Shown piece by piece: positions 23,715 through 34,423 of a DNA stretch of 64,000 nucleotides. Source of the stretch: Pogostemon cablin. Lineage: Eukaryota; Streptophyta; Magnoliopsida; Lamiales; Lamiaceae. The DNA is taken from positions 24,596,279-24,660,278 of the forward strand of contig CM042983.1 in assembly GCA_023678885.1 (NCBI GenBank). Reading direction: 5' to 3'. Positions within the stretch are counted from its first letter, which is position 1, and each line of letters opens with the position of its first letter. The notes under the pieces were generated by a model. It saw nothing but the letters and a program-made list of their open reading frames with translations. It did not search any database and had not been told where the DNA came from. Both the position numbers and the translations under genes were made by a program.

Positions 23715-24430
23715 TAGGGGTTAGCATAAATTTTTCAAAACCTTTCAAACTGCCTGAACCGCACCGAACTGCAGCGCCACTAATGATCTAACTACAAAAA
23801 CCGCAGTTTATTTATATTTGAGAAAACCACTCCGCAATAACGGTGTAATTTCGATTTTTTCCTAAAATTGCACAGCACCGTACCGCCTATACATATATTA
23901 TGTACATTTATATTATATGTATGTGATATAAACTTATTCAAATATTGGAATTTCAACTTGTTATAATCTTATAAACCTTTGCTCATTGTCAAAACTTTTA
24001 ATTGTTAAATTTTTAATAAATGATGATAACTTTAAAAAAAAAGTTCATGATAATTACTTATTTAAACTCTATAATTACATTAAAATTCCTGATAAGAATG
24101 TGATACTCTAATTTTAAATTAAAAATGACTTATTACTATTAAGAAATTGACATTTTAGACTAGTTTAGAATTATAAATTTTGTAATTGTCATTGGTTACT
24201 CAAGTATATTTATTGAAACATGTATATTTATCTATATTTAAATTTTATATTATTTATATAGTTATATTCTATCTTATTATTAAAACTGCTAACTGCCAAA
24301 AACGACCGTCAAACAGCTAAAATCTATCGATGAATTAATATTGAAAACTCGCTGTTTTAAACTAAATGTAAAACCGAACCGCCTATAGCAAGGCAATTTA
24401 AATTTCGTCGAAAAATTGTCCAAACCGCAC
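23715..24430. mobile_element. hAT-like fragment, right end lost
   Basis: Starts TAGGGGTTAGCATAA, a typical hAT-type terminus, and holds AACCGCACCGAACTGC-like subterminal repeats at both ends (23758 and 24420). The right terminus and the 8-bp duplication are missing; at 24431 the sequence switches to a second H-LTR fragment. No transposase is present. Confidence 0.5.
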
Positions 24431-24890
24431 CTTGAGTTTGTGAAGACCAATGTATCCTTAGAATCTCATGACAGGACACTAGAAAGAGTTGCTTATGAAG
24501 GTGCTTGGACTAGTGAAAGGGTCTACCAATAAGAACTTAGTACCTCGAAAGGGAATAATGAGTATTGGGAGACACTCTTAGAAGCCTTTTTTAGATTACT
24601 TAGGTAGTCTACATCTTTGTGTGTCTTGTAAAGGAGCACCTAGTGGAACTTTTGAGTGCCTTTAGTAACTTGATATTCATTATAACATACTCATAAGTCT
24701 AGACCTTCCTTTCCATAGTGTAACTAATCTTATTATCTCCTTAGATTGATCTACCATCACCTATTCCATATATTCTATCTTGCTACTTATTGATTCCTTA
24801 TACCTTTACTTGATATTAGTTTGATAATTGTTAGCATAATCATAGTTAATCATTAATCTCCAATTTGATTATCCTTATAATGCATAACTT
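24431..24890 (+). mobile_element. Second fragment of LTR family H
   Basis: 24431-24660 repeats 9690-9920 and 24655-24780 repeats 23590-23714, so this copy shows both halves joined without the insertion. It probably ends just before the DHH exon at 24905. Confidence 0.6.
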
Positions 24891-24904
24891 GGTTAAGGCA
24901 CGGC

Positions 24905-25225
24905 TTGGATCATCACAAGACTGCATTTGAGATGCTGAGTTCGGGGGTGTCAATTAGTGAAAATGTGACTAAAGTAATAGACATGGATAGGAGTGGAGCT
25001 ACTATAGCTTATGATTATTTCAAGGAGAAACTCTTGGGTGGGGATAACAACATCAGTAAAGATGTTGGCTTTGCTTAATTCCAAAGGGTGAGGAGATTGT
25101 TTGAATATACTGAGGATGGAGATCTATGGAGGTGGTGCCTTCCAAATAGTAAAGCATTTAGCAGTGGATTGAAGGATTTGAAACTTGAATTTGATGTCAC
25201 ATCGAATCCCACTTTGTTCCAACAG
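24905..25225 (+). pseudogene. Isolated exon of a DHH-family phosphoesterase-like gene
   Basis: A continuous frame from LDHHK to FQQ ends at a CAG|GTACC splice donor. It contains the DHH metal-binding motif (LDHHKTAF) and IDMDRSGATIAYDYF, then EYTEDGDLWRW and SKAFSSGLKDL. These resemble plant DHH/DHHA1 phosphohydrolases related to NrnA/exopolyphosphatase; that family call is from memory. There is one in-frame TAA at 25076-25078, and no other exons are found in the window. It is therefore a gene fragment or pseudogene, stranded between an H-LTR remnant and element E. An intact gene whose intron covers the stop is possible but I see no splice sites there. Confidence 0.6.
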
Positions 25226-25375
25226 GTACCTTCTGTGCAGCATATACTATATGAATTGTTAACCACTCATTAATACCTAAATATTTCGAAATATGAACTA
25301 TGTGTAGTACATAATCTTTTTATTGATTTTTTTCTGAAAACTCATCTGATGCAATACAACCTCTTGATAAGGATG
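25226..25375. other. Short AT-rich stretch, no feature
   Basis: It holds the presumed intron start of the DHH exon and the lost 3' end of element E. No LTR or polypurine tract is visible. Confidence 0.4.
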
Positions 25376-26936
25376 CTAGTCCTCTTCACCTGGACCATCA
25401 TCATCTTCGGTGCCCTCGCCATCACCTGGACCCATCCGCCACTCATCAAAATCTCTCCTCAAATCCTCAAAGTCAGATATCCTAGTTGCGATGTCATTGG
25501 TGGTTGTGGCCAATGCACTTAGATGCCTATCAGAGACAACTTGATTCCTCAAGACTGTGGCCATCTGCCTGCTCATCTCCGTGTTCTCTTCAGCTCGCTG
25601 CCTGTTCTCCTCTCTCCTTCGTTTGTTTTCCTCCATCAAGTACTCGTTATGCATACACGCACCCTGTGCCTGATGTCCCCACCAATCATACATGGGTGCC
25701 CATGCCTCAAATCCGGGTGGAGGAGCTGGTAGTACCATCCCATACAGAGGAACTCCACCAAAATTAGGTGGTGCTGCATACTGCTGTTCCCCTGCAAACT
25801 GATCATGGTACTAGGCATCAGCGAACTCTCCAGCTCCTTGGTTACCTCCGCCTAAATCTTCCTCCATTTGCTGCGGCTGCTGCTCCGGAACTTCAAGCTC
25901 TCCCATAGCCATCGGGAACATCCTAGCAACTGCATTTCTCGCTATAGTTTGCCAAGTCTTGTTTGTTATCCCTTCATGAATGGCTACGTGATCATTTGTG
26001 TCCATCAAAAGATTCTCCTCGGTTCTAATGGAGGTGAATTCTTGCAATGTCATAGGGAACCAGAAAGACAACCCATCCTCCTTGAATGTGTACGTGACTC
26101 CTTGAGGATCTCTCTTCATGATCCCTCTCCGAACCAAGGCTGTCAGGTCGAGGTCTGGCGGATCCCTAATATACTCCATCCCCGAGGTATCGATACCGTA
26201 GTGATGGGTGATAGGAGTAATCAGTCCTCCTATATTCACCTTCTGAGTTGTACATACCTTGAACCGGTGAAATTGATACAGCAGGTACGCAGCTAAATTG
26301 AATTGCACCGAATTGATCATGCACCACAAAACATACAATTCACCTTGGGGAATGCTACCCCCCTTCTGGCCGATAGAAAATTGTGCTTGACAGAATCTTA
26401 TCCATATACCGGAGAATAGAATTTCTGATGAAAGTTGCCTTTGCCACACTTGACTTAAACTTGTTCTTCCCTGTGATGGATTCCCAGAATTCATCAGCCT
26501 TGAACCTTTTATCCTCAGCGAACGGGATACCCACCGGAGCTCCCAATGCTCTGTTTAAACTATCCAAATCAATCTATCTGAACACTCCTCCTAGATAAAA
26601 CTCAGCAGCGTAAGATCAGAGAAGACATTCAACGTGGATAAAAACTTAATTGTCGGCTAAAAATGAGTTATTTCCTTCTTCTCCATAAACTGACGTATTC
26701 CAACCCGATTGAACATTTCTTAGATATCATCAACAATCTTCAGAGTGATCATGGTTCCATCGTCTTGATAACGAGTACGGGTGATCTTATCAGACACTTT
26801 CTCCCATATCGGTGCTATCTCAATCCAGTTATTCATATTCAACTTAAAATCCAAAGGCAACCTCTTGAGCCTTCTCAATTTATCTATCCTTGCATTAGCC
26901 GTATCATCTGGTGCCTAGCTAGAGGAACTTGAGGAA
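25376..26936 (-). pseudogene. Env-like / 'putative plant transposon protein' ORF of element E, C-terminal part
   Basis: The region holds the conserved block LWCMINSVQFNLAAYLLYQF, then ITHHYGIDTS, and an acidic, Gln-rich tail (REENRQRAEENTEM coiled coil, GTEDDDGPGEED end). This is the third ORF of Athila elements, called env-like though not shown to be an envelope. Stops at several places between 26930 and 26580 and frame changes near 26355 and 25740 break it. The N-terminal part is at 36528-36654, displaced by solo LTR A. Confidence 0.65.
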
Positions 26937-27504
26937 TGTTGAGAGTGAAAATAAGCGTGTTTGAGTGTCCAATTTAACACCTTTTTTATGAGAATTGTAG
27001 TCATATATTAGCAAAAGTGTCTTATATTCAATATATGTGAGAAAAAGGTGCACTTGAGGTGTTTTATTGTGTTTTAGGTGGAAAAAGGGATCAAAAGTGC
27101 AAAGTTGGAGAAAAGGTACAATTTGTGTATGAATACTGAAAAACGCACGTCCAACTTTTGTGATGTTTCTGTATTCGTGTGGAGCTCTGAAAAAGAGGTG
27201 TGATACATGGTTAGAAAGCTACTGAAGAGAGGGTCGTTTTGGCATAAAGAACACCTCAATCGGAATCCAAACGAGAATGTTATGATCAAGATGGTGACGT
27301 CACGCGAGCTGTGCCGAACAGAACGGCTGTATCACATTCCATGGCTTGTTACACCTCCAAATCTTGGATTTTTTGTAAGTTCTTTATATATGGATAGAAA
27401 GCCAGGGAAGAGAGGATCGCGGGAGCACAAGAATCACTCAAATCGGAGTCCAGATATGGAAGTTATATGCGAAACGATGAAGCTGGCGCAAGCTGGTTTG
27501 ACCA

Positions 27505-27640
27505 CGACCAGTGGTCGAACCACTGGTTCGACCAAGCTGTTTGGTCGAATCATATGCCTGAAGTGCGTTAAATCGCCGATTTTGATTCGACCATTATTTG
27601 ATCAAGCCCTAGGTCGAACCCTAGGTCGAACCACATGCCT
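27505..27640 (+). promoter_or_regulatory. Inverted-motif cluster and promoter of LTR A
   Basis: Alternating GGTTCGACC / GGTCGAACC-type motifs (for example 27517-27550 and 27600-27632) about 100-230 bp before TATAAAAG (27737-27744). About half as many copies as in LTR B. Confidence 0.6.
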
Positions 27641-28161
27641 GAACAGCGCCGGATCTGTATTTTTACACCCCAAGTGCGTGTTTTTGCGTATTTTACAAAA
27701 AAAACTCATCTAAGGTCCATAAGGAGAGCTTTCGAGTATAAAAGGAGATGTAGATTACACCAAGAAAAGAAGAGGGATTGAATTGGAGAGAAGCCACAAC
27801 AATACTACACCCCGCAAGGGGGGATCACCCCCTAACCATCATCTACATCCTTTCCTCCATTCATCCATCACTGTGAAGATTCGTCTGTGGAATCAAGAGG
27901 AGAACCAAGAGGATTTGAAGAGACGGAAGAGAAAAGGAAGGAGACTTCTACACCAAGGGTTTTCCTAATTCTTTTCTTCTATTTTCTAATTTTCTGGACA
28001 TATGGGTAAGATCTATCCAACACCCATGATTATTCTTCGTAACATCATGGGCTAGAACCTTTTTGGTAGATCTAGGGTTTTGAAAGTTTTATGAATTAAT
28101 TAAACTCTCTTGTATGTCCTCCGTACAATACTACTTGTGGATTGATTTTATATATGATTGT

Positions 28162-29745
28162 TGATGAGTGATATTTTCACCTAGATTTTAGTATCTTTTT
28201 ATGTGTGTTTTCGTATATTTTTATCCGTATTTTATGTGTTATTTGATTGTGTTTTGTGTTTTCATGGAAATGTGTGTGAATGAGCTTAAACCTATAATTT
28301 TCACTTTTTATTTGATACTAAATATGATAAGGAAGACGTAGAAAAAAGCGGATCTCAATTCGGAGTTGAAACGAGGGAGAACGAGCCAAAACAGTGAAGA
28401 AATACAGGAGCCAGCACCAACACGGGCCGTGTAGCCAACACGGCCCTGTAAGCGATGGCCGTGCGGCGACACCTATTCGTTCAACACGGGCACCTTAAGG
28501 CCATGTCCAGTCGCACGAGTCATGTCGGCAGCACGAGCCGTGTCATTAACACGGCCCTGTAAGAAGAGGCCGTGTGCTGACATCAGAAGACACAACACGG
28601 CCACCTTATGGCCGTGTGACAGAGCACGACTCGTGCTGTGTAAAATCCTGAAAAAAAATCAGAATCCTTCTAGAAGCCTCCCAAGGGGTATAAATACCCA
28701 ATACTTCAATATGCAAAGGAAGATCCGAAATTCATACAATTTTTCACACACTTTCCTCTCCATTCCATCTACCCTTCATCCCATTCACCTTCATCCATTC
28801 TTCATCCTTTGGATCTACCTTCATCCAAGTAGCTAGAGAAGCAAGGAAGAGAGGTGAATTGCAAGGGGGAGAAGAAGATCACCATTGGAGACATCCAAGG
28901 GAGTTTTCATCTACACTTTGTATTGAAACCTATTGTTTATCATGTTTTGTAAGGATTTTAATGTCTATGTTGGATTCCTTGTGACCATGAGAGGCTAATC
29001 TCCCTTGTGAGATTAGCAATATGAATTGTGTTGGATAATTTTGGGTATTTTGCAATTGAATGATTATGTTGAATGGGTTAATTGATTTTCTATCATTGAT
29101 TATTAATTGCTTGAATTGTATTAATGATTTGTGTGTTTAGTTGTTCTAGATATGTGATTAGATTGAGAAATCAATTATATGCTTAGGATAATTAAGTGAA
29201 TCATTTCATCAAACACTTCATGTGCATTATAGATTGTGAAGAGATTGAGAAGTCCTTCACAGTTTAGAACCCTTTGGTAGGACATGTGATTGGTTTGATC
29301 GAGAGATTGATTAATTGTGTGAAGGGACTCTCATTTAAGCTTAGTACCTAGTTGGAATTGTTTAAGTGAGAACCAATCCGTTGAGCTATTGATATTCATA
29401 TCCTATTCATCTCGAGAGGGAGTTTAGGTGATCTTAGTGTTGGCCCTTAGTCTACAATCCATGATACATATGAATTTGATGCATAATTCCTAGAATTTCC
29501 ACTTCTTAATTGTTGTTAATCTCACTTTTAATCAATTTGGTAAACCACTTTTCATCCATCTATCTTGTTGATTGATCATTACTTGCTTTGATCACTTGTC
29601 ATTTAATTGTTTGCAACCAATCCTATTGATGATTCGTCTCTATAAAATTACAACAAACGTGAGATCGCTTAAGCACTAGTGCCTACCTCCCTTGGGTTCG
29701 ATAATTTCTTGAATTGGTCATTCTCCACTAAACTATGGCTAATCA
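28162..29745 (+). repeat. 5' LTR of element N
   Basis: 1,584 bp. U3 holds a CACGGCC/GGCCGTG cluster (28414-28640) and a TATAAATA box (28689-28696). It ends GGCTAATCA two bases before the primer site. Confidence 0.85.
28414..28640 (+). promoter_or_regulatory. CACGGCC/GGCCGTG palindrome cluster, LTR N
   Basis: Repeated AACACGGSCC and GGCCGTGT motifs on both strands, including the palindrome CACGGGCCGTG, in the 280 bp upstream of TATAAATA. Several copies are CpG-to-TpG mutated relative to the 3' LTR. Confidence 0.65.
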
Positions 29746-29747
29746 AA

Positions 29748-29765
29748 TGGCGCCGTTGCCGGGGA
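29748..29765 (+). promoter_or_regulatory. Primer-binding site of N, tRNA-Asp type
   Basis: TGGCGCCGTTGCCGGGGA is complementary to the 3' end of plant tRNA-Asp including CCA; Athila elements use this primer. Confidence 0.85.
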
Positions 29766-29896
29766 GGCAACGATTGCTAGTAGCTTGAAGAAGGATCGTT
29801 TTGAGTAATCTTAATAGAGACATTTTTTTTATTTTATTTGTTTACTTGTATTTGCTTTGTGAAAATTTGTTCTAATTTCTCTTATCTTGAAGGTGT

Positions 29897-32722
29897 ATGC
29901 AAACGAGGTCAAAAGGGAAGCAAGTCGAACCAATTGATCTAGAGCTTGAAAACACTTTGAGGAGAAGGAGAAGAGAGAACAAAACCAAAAATAGTGATTT
30001 TATGGAGAATTTTCAAGAAGATAATCGCGTGGAGATAGAGCATGATGGGGAAGGAGGACACAATATGAACGTGCATGACAACGCACCTCAATTCAATGCA
30101 AATCTTCCTCAACAAGCCTATCAAAATCATGGAGCTATGAACATCCAAGCTTTTCTTCAACAAATGGTGCAACAAGTTATAAGGCAACAAGGCTTTCAAC
30201 AAGCTTATGCTCCTCCACAACAAGCTTATGTGCCACCACCTCCACCTCCGGTGCAACATGAAATGCAAAATGATCAAAGGGTGATCCGGGATTTCTTCAT
30301 GCCGAGGACAATGCCACAAATGATGGGACCACCAATTCATGCCAACAACTTTGAATTTAAAATGGGCTTGATTTCATTGGTGAGAGAGCAACAATTTAGT
30401 GGAGCTCCGAATGAAGATCCTAATGCTCATCTAGCTCAATTCGTTGAGATTGCCAACACCGTCAAGATGAATGGGGTGAGTGAAGATTGTATCAAGATGA
30501 GGTTGTTTTCGTTTTCTTTAAAGGATAGAGCAAGAACATGGCTCTCCACTCTTACTCCCGGTACGTGCAACACATGGGACGAACTAGCACAAATATTTTT
30601 GAACAAATACTTCCCACCTTCCAAGACGCTTCAAATGAAGAGCTTGATCACTCAATTCAAGCAAATGCCTCAAGAGAGTTTTTATGAAGCGTGGGAAAGG
30701 TTTAAGGATATGCTACGCAAGTGTCCACAACATGGTTTTCCGGAGAATCAACAAGTTGGATTTTTCTATCAAGGACTTGTGAATGGGCAAAAAGTGCTTG
30801 TTGATGCTTCGGCGGGTGGATCCGTACTTGGAGTGACTCCGGAAAGGGCCATAAAAATTTTTGAAGAGATTGCTACAAATGTGTACCAATGGCCATCGGA
30901 GAGGGTAAGCGGATGCTATGGATTTGAAAGTTTTGATCAAGGGCAACAATATAATGTGAAGAGTGTAAGTGTTGAACCAAGTATGCCAAGCATGGAAAAG
31001 ATAGTGGCGGAGGTCATGAAGCAAATAAGCTTGAATCAAAGTGTGAACAATCAAGGAACGAATATGGTTGAGGGGCTACAAGTAGAGCAAGGTGTGCTAC
31101 CTCCGAATGTTGTGAATGGTGAACAATGGGCCAACTCTATGCCACGTGTTGAGGATGTGTCGTACATGCAAGGAAGAAACTACCAAGGGAATTTCCAAAA
31201 CAATTACCAAGGTAATTTCAACCAAAGTCAAGGAAACTATTCACCAAGGCAAGGGGGCTTTAATGGTCAAAGTAGTGGAAGCTCATACCCACAACAACAA
31301 CAAAAGCATGGTAACTTTTCCTACTCTAATCCGAGCAATGCGGTTACGTATCCTCCGGAATATCAACTGGGTGCTAAGGCACCGAACAATGAGGGAAGAG
31401 CATCAACCGATGAGCTACTTGAACAATTGATTGCATCAAACAAAGCTAGAGATGAAGCTAATGAAAGAAGATTCAAAGCTATTGAGGAAAATAATGAAAG
31501 AAGATTAAAAGCTATTGAGGAAAATAGTGATAGAAGATGCAAAGCTTTGGAGTACAATGTTGGACAAATGGCAAGTTCATTGAGTGCTCAACAAAAAGAA
31601 AAGTTTCCAGCTACAACCGAGGTTAATCCGAAAGCTCAATGTTTATTTGTTGAAACGGAAGATGAAAGAAAGGTTGAAGAAGGGTTGGTGGAAAGTAAGG
31701 TTGTTGAAGAAATGAAAGAAGAGCAAAAGCCTAAATGGATACCTAAGTGGAAAAGGGTGCAAGAGGAAAAGAAAGTGGAGGAGAAGGTGAAAGAAAAGGA
31801 GTACAAGCGTGACTATTGGGGTATTCCGATCACTCCATTCCCTATTCCCTATCCACAAATATTTGTAAAGGAGAAGAAGAAAAAGGAGTTTGAGGAATTT
31901 GTGAAGTCGCTCAAGAAGAAGTATGAGGAGAAAAAGAAAGAGGAGCAACCCGAAACAAGTGAGTCGATGCTAAAAGGGGGGCCTACGAAGGTTGGTGATC
32001 TGGGGAAGTTCATAATCCCTTGTGATTTTGAAGGAAAAAACACCCTTGATGCATTGTGTGACTTGGGGGAAAATGTCAACGTGATGTCTCATGCCACATT
32101 TAAAGACCTTGAAATTGGAGAGCTAAAGCCTACGACTATCCGTCTTGAAGTGGTGAATGGCGAGGTTGTGAAGCCACTTGGGATTGTGGAAGACGTTGAG
32201 GTCAAAGTGAAGGGGCTAGCTTTTCCGGTTGATTTCATGGTGTTGGAAGTAAAGGCGGACCCTCGAGTTCCACTCATTTTGGGAAGACCATTTCTAGCCA
32301 CCGGAAGAGCAAAGATTGATGTTGGGAGAGAAGAGCTTTCTTTGAGCTCAAATGGAGAGAATGTCACATTCTTGTGCAAGAAAGATAAAGGGATCAAGCC
32401 TCATCATACAAGGCCTCCGGATGATTTCGATGATCATGATTCTCTTCTCTTTGACAATTTAAATTCATTTCTTCATGATTATATGAAATTGTCAAATGCT
32501 AATTTATCTTCTTGTGATGTTAATAGGATGAAAACATCAGAGCTCGATTGGAAACTTGACAAAAGAGAAAGAGGAAGTCCACTAGAATCACTTCTCAATG
32601 ACGATTTGATGCTTGTAAGCAAGAATGGTGAGGTTGAGCTAGTGGACAAGAAGAAGGCCAAGCTAATGTTCAAAGTGAGGATGCGAGGAGAAAGTGGGAT
32701 GGACCATCCTTTGGTCCAATGA
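29897..32722 (+). CDS. Gag with C-terminal retropepsin-like domain (element N)
   Basis: An intact 941-residue ORF starts 130 bp after the primer site. Residues 1-45 are basic (MQTRSKGKQ). Residues about 45-150 are Gln/Pro/Asn-rich. A retrotransposon gag domain spans about 155-300 (ARTWLSTLTPGTCNTWDEL, WERFKDMLRKCPQHGF). Residues 480-690 are a long Lys/Glu coiled coil with three tandem ERR(F/L/C)KA(I/L)EEN-type repeats near 520-550. A retropepsin-like fold spans about 700-810, with DLGENVNVM in place of the usual DTG/DSG triplet and LILGRPFLATG. There is no CCHC zinc knuckle. Gag would form the virus-like particle. Whether the DLG form is catalytic is unclear, though DLG is common in Athila relatives. 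Confidence 0.9.
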   Translation: MQTRSKGKQVEPIDLELENTLRRRRRENKTKNSDFMENFQEDNRVEIEHDGEGGHNMNVHDNAPQFNANLPQQAYQNHGAMNIQAFLQQMVQQVIRQQGFQQAYAPPQQAYVPPPPPPVQHEMQNDQRVIRDFFMPRTMPQMMGPPIHANNFEFKMGLISLVREQQFSGAPNEDPNAHLAQFVEIANTVKMNGVSEDCIKMRLFSFSLKDRARTWLSTLTPGTCNTWDELAQIFLNKYFPPSKTLQMKSLITQFKQMPQESFYEAWERFKDMLRKCPQHGFPENQQVGFFYQGLVNGQKVLVDASAGGSVLGVTPERAIKIFEEIATNVYQWPSERVSGCYGFESFDQGQQYNVKSVSVEPSMPSMEKIVAEVMKQISLNQSVNNQGTNMVEGLQVEQGVLPPNVVNGEQWANSMPRVEDVSYMQGRNYQGNFQNNYQGNFNQSQGNYSPRQGGFNGQSSGSSYPQQQQKHGNFSYSNPSNAVTYPPEYQLGAKAPNNEGRASTDELLEQLIASNKARDEANERRFKAIEENNERRLKAIEENSDRRCKALEYNVGQMASSLSAQQKEKFPATTEVNPKAQCLFVETEDERKVEEGLVESKVVEEMKEEQKPKWIPKWKRVQEEKKVEEKVKEKEYKRDYWGIPITPFPIPYPQIFVKEKKKKEFEEFVKSLKKKYEEKKKEEQPETSESMLKGGPTKVGDLGKFIIPCDFEGKNTLDALCDLGENVNVMSHATFKDLEIGELKPTTIRLEVVNGEVVKPLGIVEDVEVKVKGLAFPVDFMVLEVKADPRVPLILGRPFLATGRAKIDVGREELSLSSNGENVTFLCKKDKGIKPHHTRPPDDFDDHDSLLFDNLNSFLHDYMKLSNANLSSCDVNRMKTSELDWKLDKRERGSPLESLLNDDLMLVSKNGEVELVDKKKAKLMFKVRMRGESGMDHPLVQ

Positions 32723-34423
32723 TCGTAAAATTCCATCCGGCTTGAAGACATTAAACTTAGCGCTAAATGGGAGGCAACCCATTCTTTTGTTATTTTGATG
32801 CTTTTTGTTGTTTATTTTGGTCTTGTAGGTGGATTGTGCTCGTGAGAAAAAGAATGTTGAAGAAAGGTGAAGAGCTTCATGGATTTGAGTTAAAATGTCA
32901 CCATTTGTTGCAAACTTAATTCTCGACTCTTGTATCGAGTCAAGTTTGGGGGGAAAGTGCATGGTGAACATAGCTTGAGTCGTGTGGATGCGTTTTCTTT
33001 TTCACAAGAAGATCATCAATGGAAACTACAAGGGTAAGTCCCACCACTTTTTGCAAACTTAATTCTCACCTCTTAGTTCGATTTAAGTTTGGGGGGAGAG
33101 TGCGTGGTGTGACTCACCACTTAAGTGTGTTTGATATGATGATATATTGATGATGATAGGTCTTCTTGTAAAATTCACCCAAATTTTAAAATTTTCTCAT
33201 GAGTTTGGTTGGATTTTGGTATGATTGGTTGTGTTGAAGTGCATGTGAATCCATATTTTTAAGGCAATTGTTGAGCTAATGGTGTTGTATGAGTTTGAGT
33301 ATGAATGAAGGGTATTGGAAGTACAAATGGAGCTTGGAGCGAACGCTTTCCTTACCAAATGTCTATTAAGGGAGTACTCTACACCTTATCACTTTTAGTT
33401 GCTTGACATAATTTGATTTGGATTGATGTGATTTGCATGCTACTTCATTTGTTATATTTTTAGGAGGTTTCCTTTTCAATAATGTTGGTATGATTGTGAG
33501 CTTACATTGTTATGGATGAGTTGAATACGTGCTTCGTTGTTTAATGATGGTGATTTTTGTTTTTGCATGTTATGTGTTTTGTTTTGTTTCTTGTTTGTTG
33601 AGTCTTTATTTTATGTTTTGTGTGTTTTCTTATTTTTGTCTTGGTATGTTTGGTGGTTTATTTTGGGATGTTGTGAGTTATTTTTGAATATGAGTGATGA
33701 TATGTTGTAGTGATAAGTGATGACAAGTTATGATTAAGAATCTCTACACTTTCGAATTGTGACATGTTTTACTTAACTTGTTCAATTTTGAGATGAATGT
33801 GGTGCAATAAGTTCTTAAGGTCCGAGCACAAGCCTGTGAGCATTTGAGCCTCAACCGTGCATACATGGTTTTTTTTCTTCATGAGTGGATTGGTTGTGTT
33901 TGATAAGTTAGAACTTGCTCAAGGACTATAGGAATGAGCCCGATTAGTGGAGATTAGTGACATGATCTAAGGCCATCCTTGTTATTATAGTCATTACCAT
34001 ATATTTTCCTACCATGAACATCATCTCTAGTCAACCACTTTGAGCCTTAAAGCTATTTTATTGTGAATTTAGCATACTACAAGCCTTAATTACCCACTTG
34101 AGCCTTACATACATACCTTTTGTGTGAGTGATTGAGGAGATGTGGTTTAGAAAGATTTGATGAGAATTGTGCAAGAAAAGAAAGGAAATGGTAAACAAGC
34201 AAGAAAAAGGATGAAAAAGAGCACAAACAAGAATGAACATGCAACCTCAAAATAAGAAAATGAGCAAAGCAATAACAATATGCTCAAGTACTTAAAAGTT
34301 CAAAGAAGGAAGCATGCATTAAAAGAAGCTCAAAATCTAAGGAAAGTTGATGATTAGTGCTTGTGATTACCAAAGTTGAGAAAGGAAGAAAGAAAAGTGG
34401 AGAAGTTGAGGAAGTTGAGGAAG
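32723..34423 (+). other. Noncoding 3' region of element N
   Basis: Starts with the block GGGAGGCAACCCA (32769-32781), common after the coding region in Athila/Tat elements. It has two copies of AAGTTTGGGGGGA (32942 and 33088). Its middle contains the GAGCC-rich module (33955-34110) shared with D, B/C and F, and a purine-rich block (34165-34225). No ORF of note. The true polypurine tract and the first 230 bp of the 3' LTR are missing at the 34423 junction. Confidence 0.6.

Noticed and set aside
27207..27713. 168-residue plus-strand frame
   Set aside because: Lies wholly in the U3 motif cluster of LTR A; homologous stretches in LTRs B and C have no equivalent full-length frame.
29748..29765. 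Possible tRNA gene piece matching tRNA-Asp
   Set aside because: Only the 18-nt 3'-end complement is present, as a primer-binding site two bases from the LTR; no tRNA body.
31643..32751. Several Phe/Leu/Ser-rich minus-strand frames opposite the N gag ORF
   Set aside because: Antisense shadows of a Lys/Glu-rich coding region.
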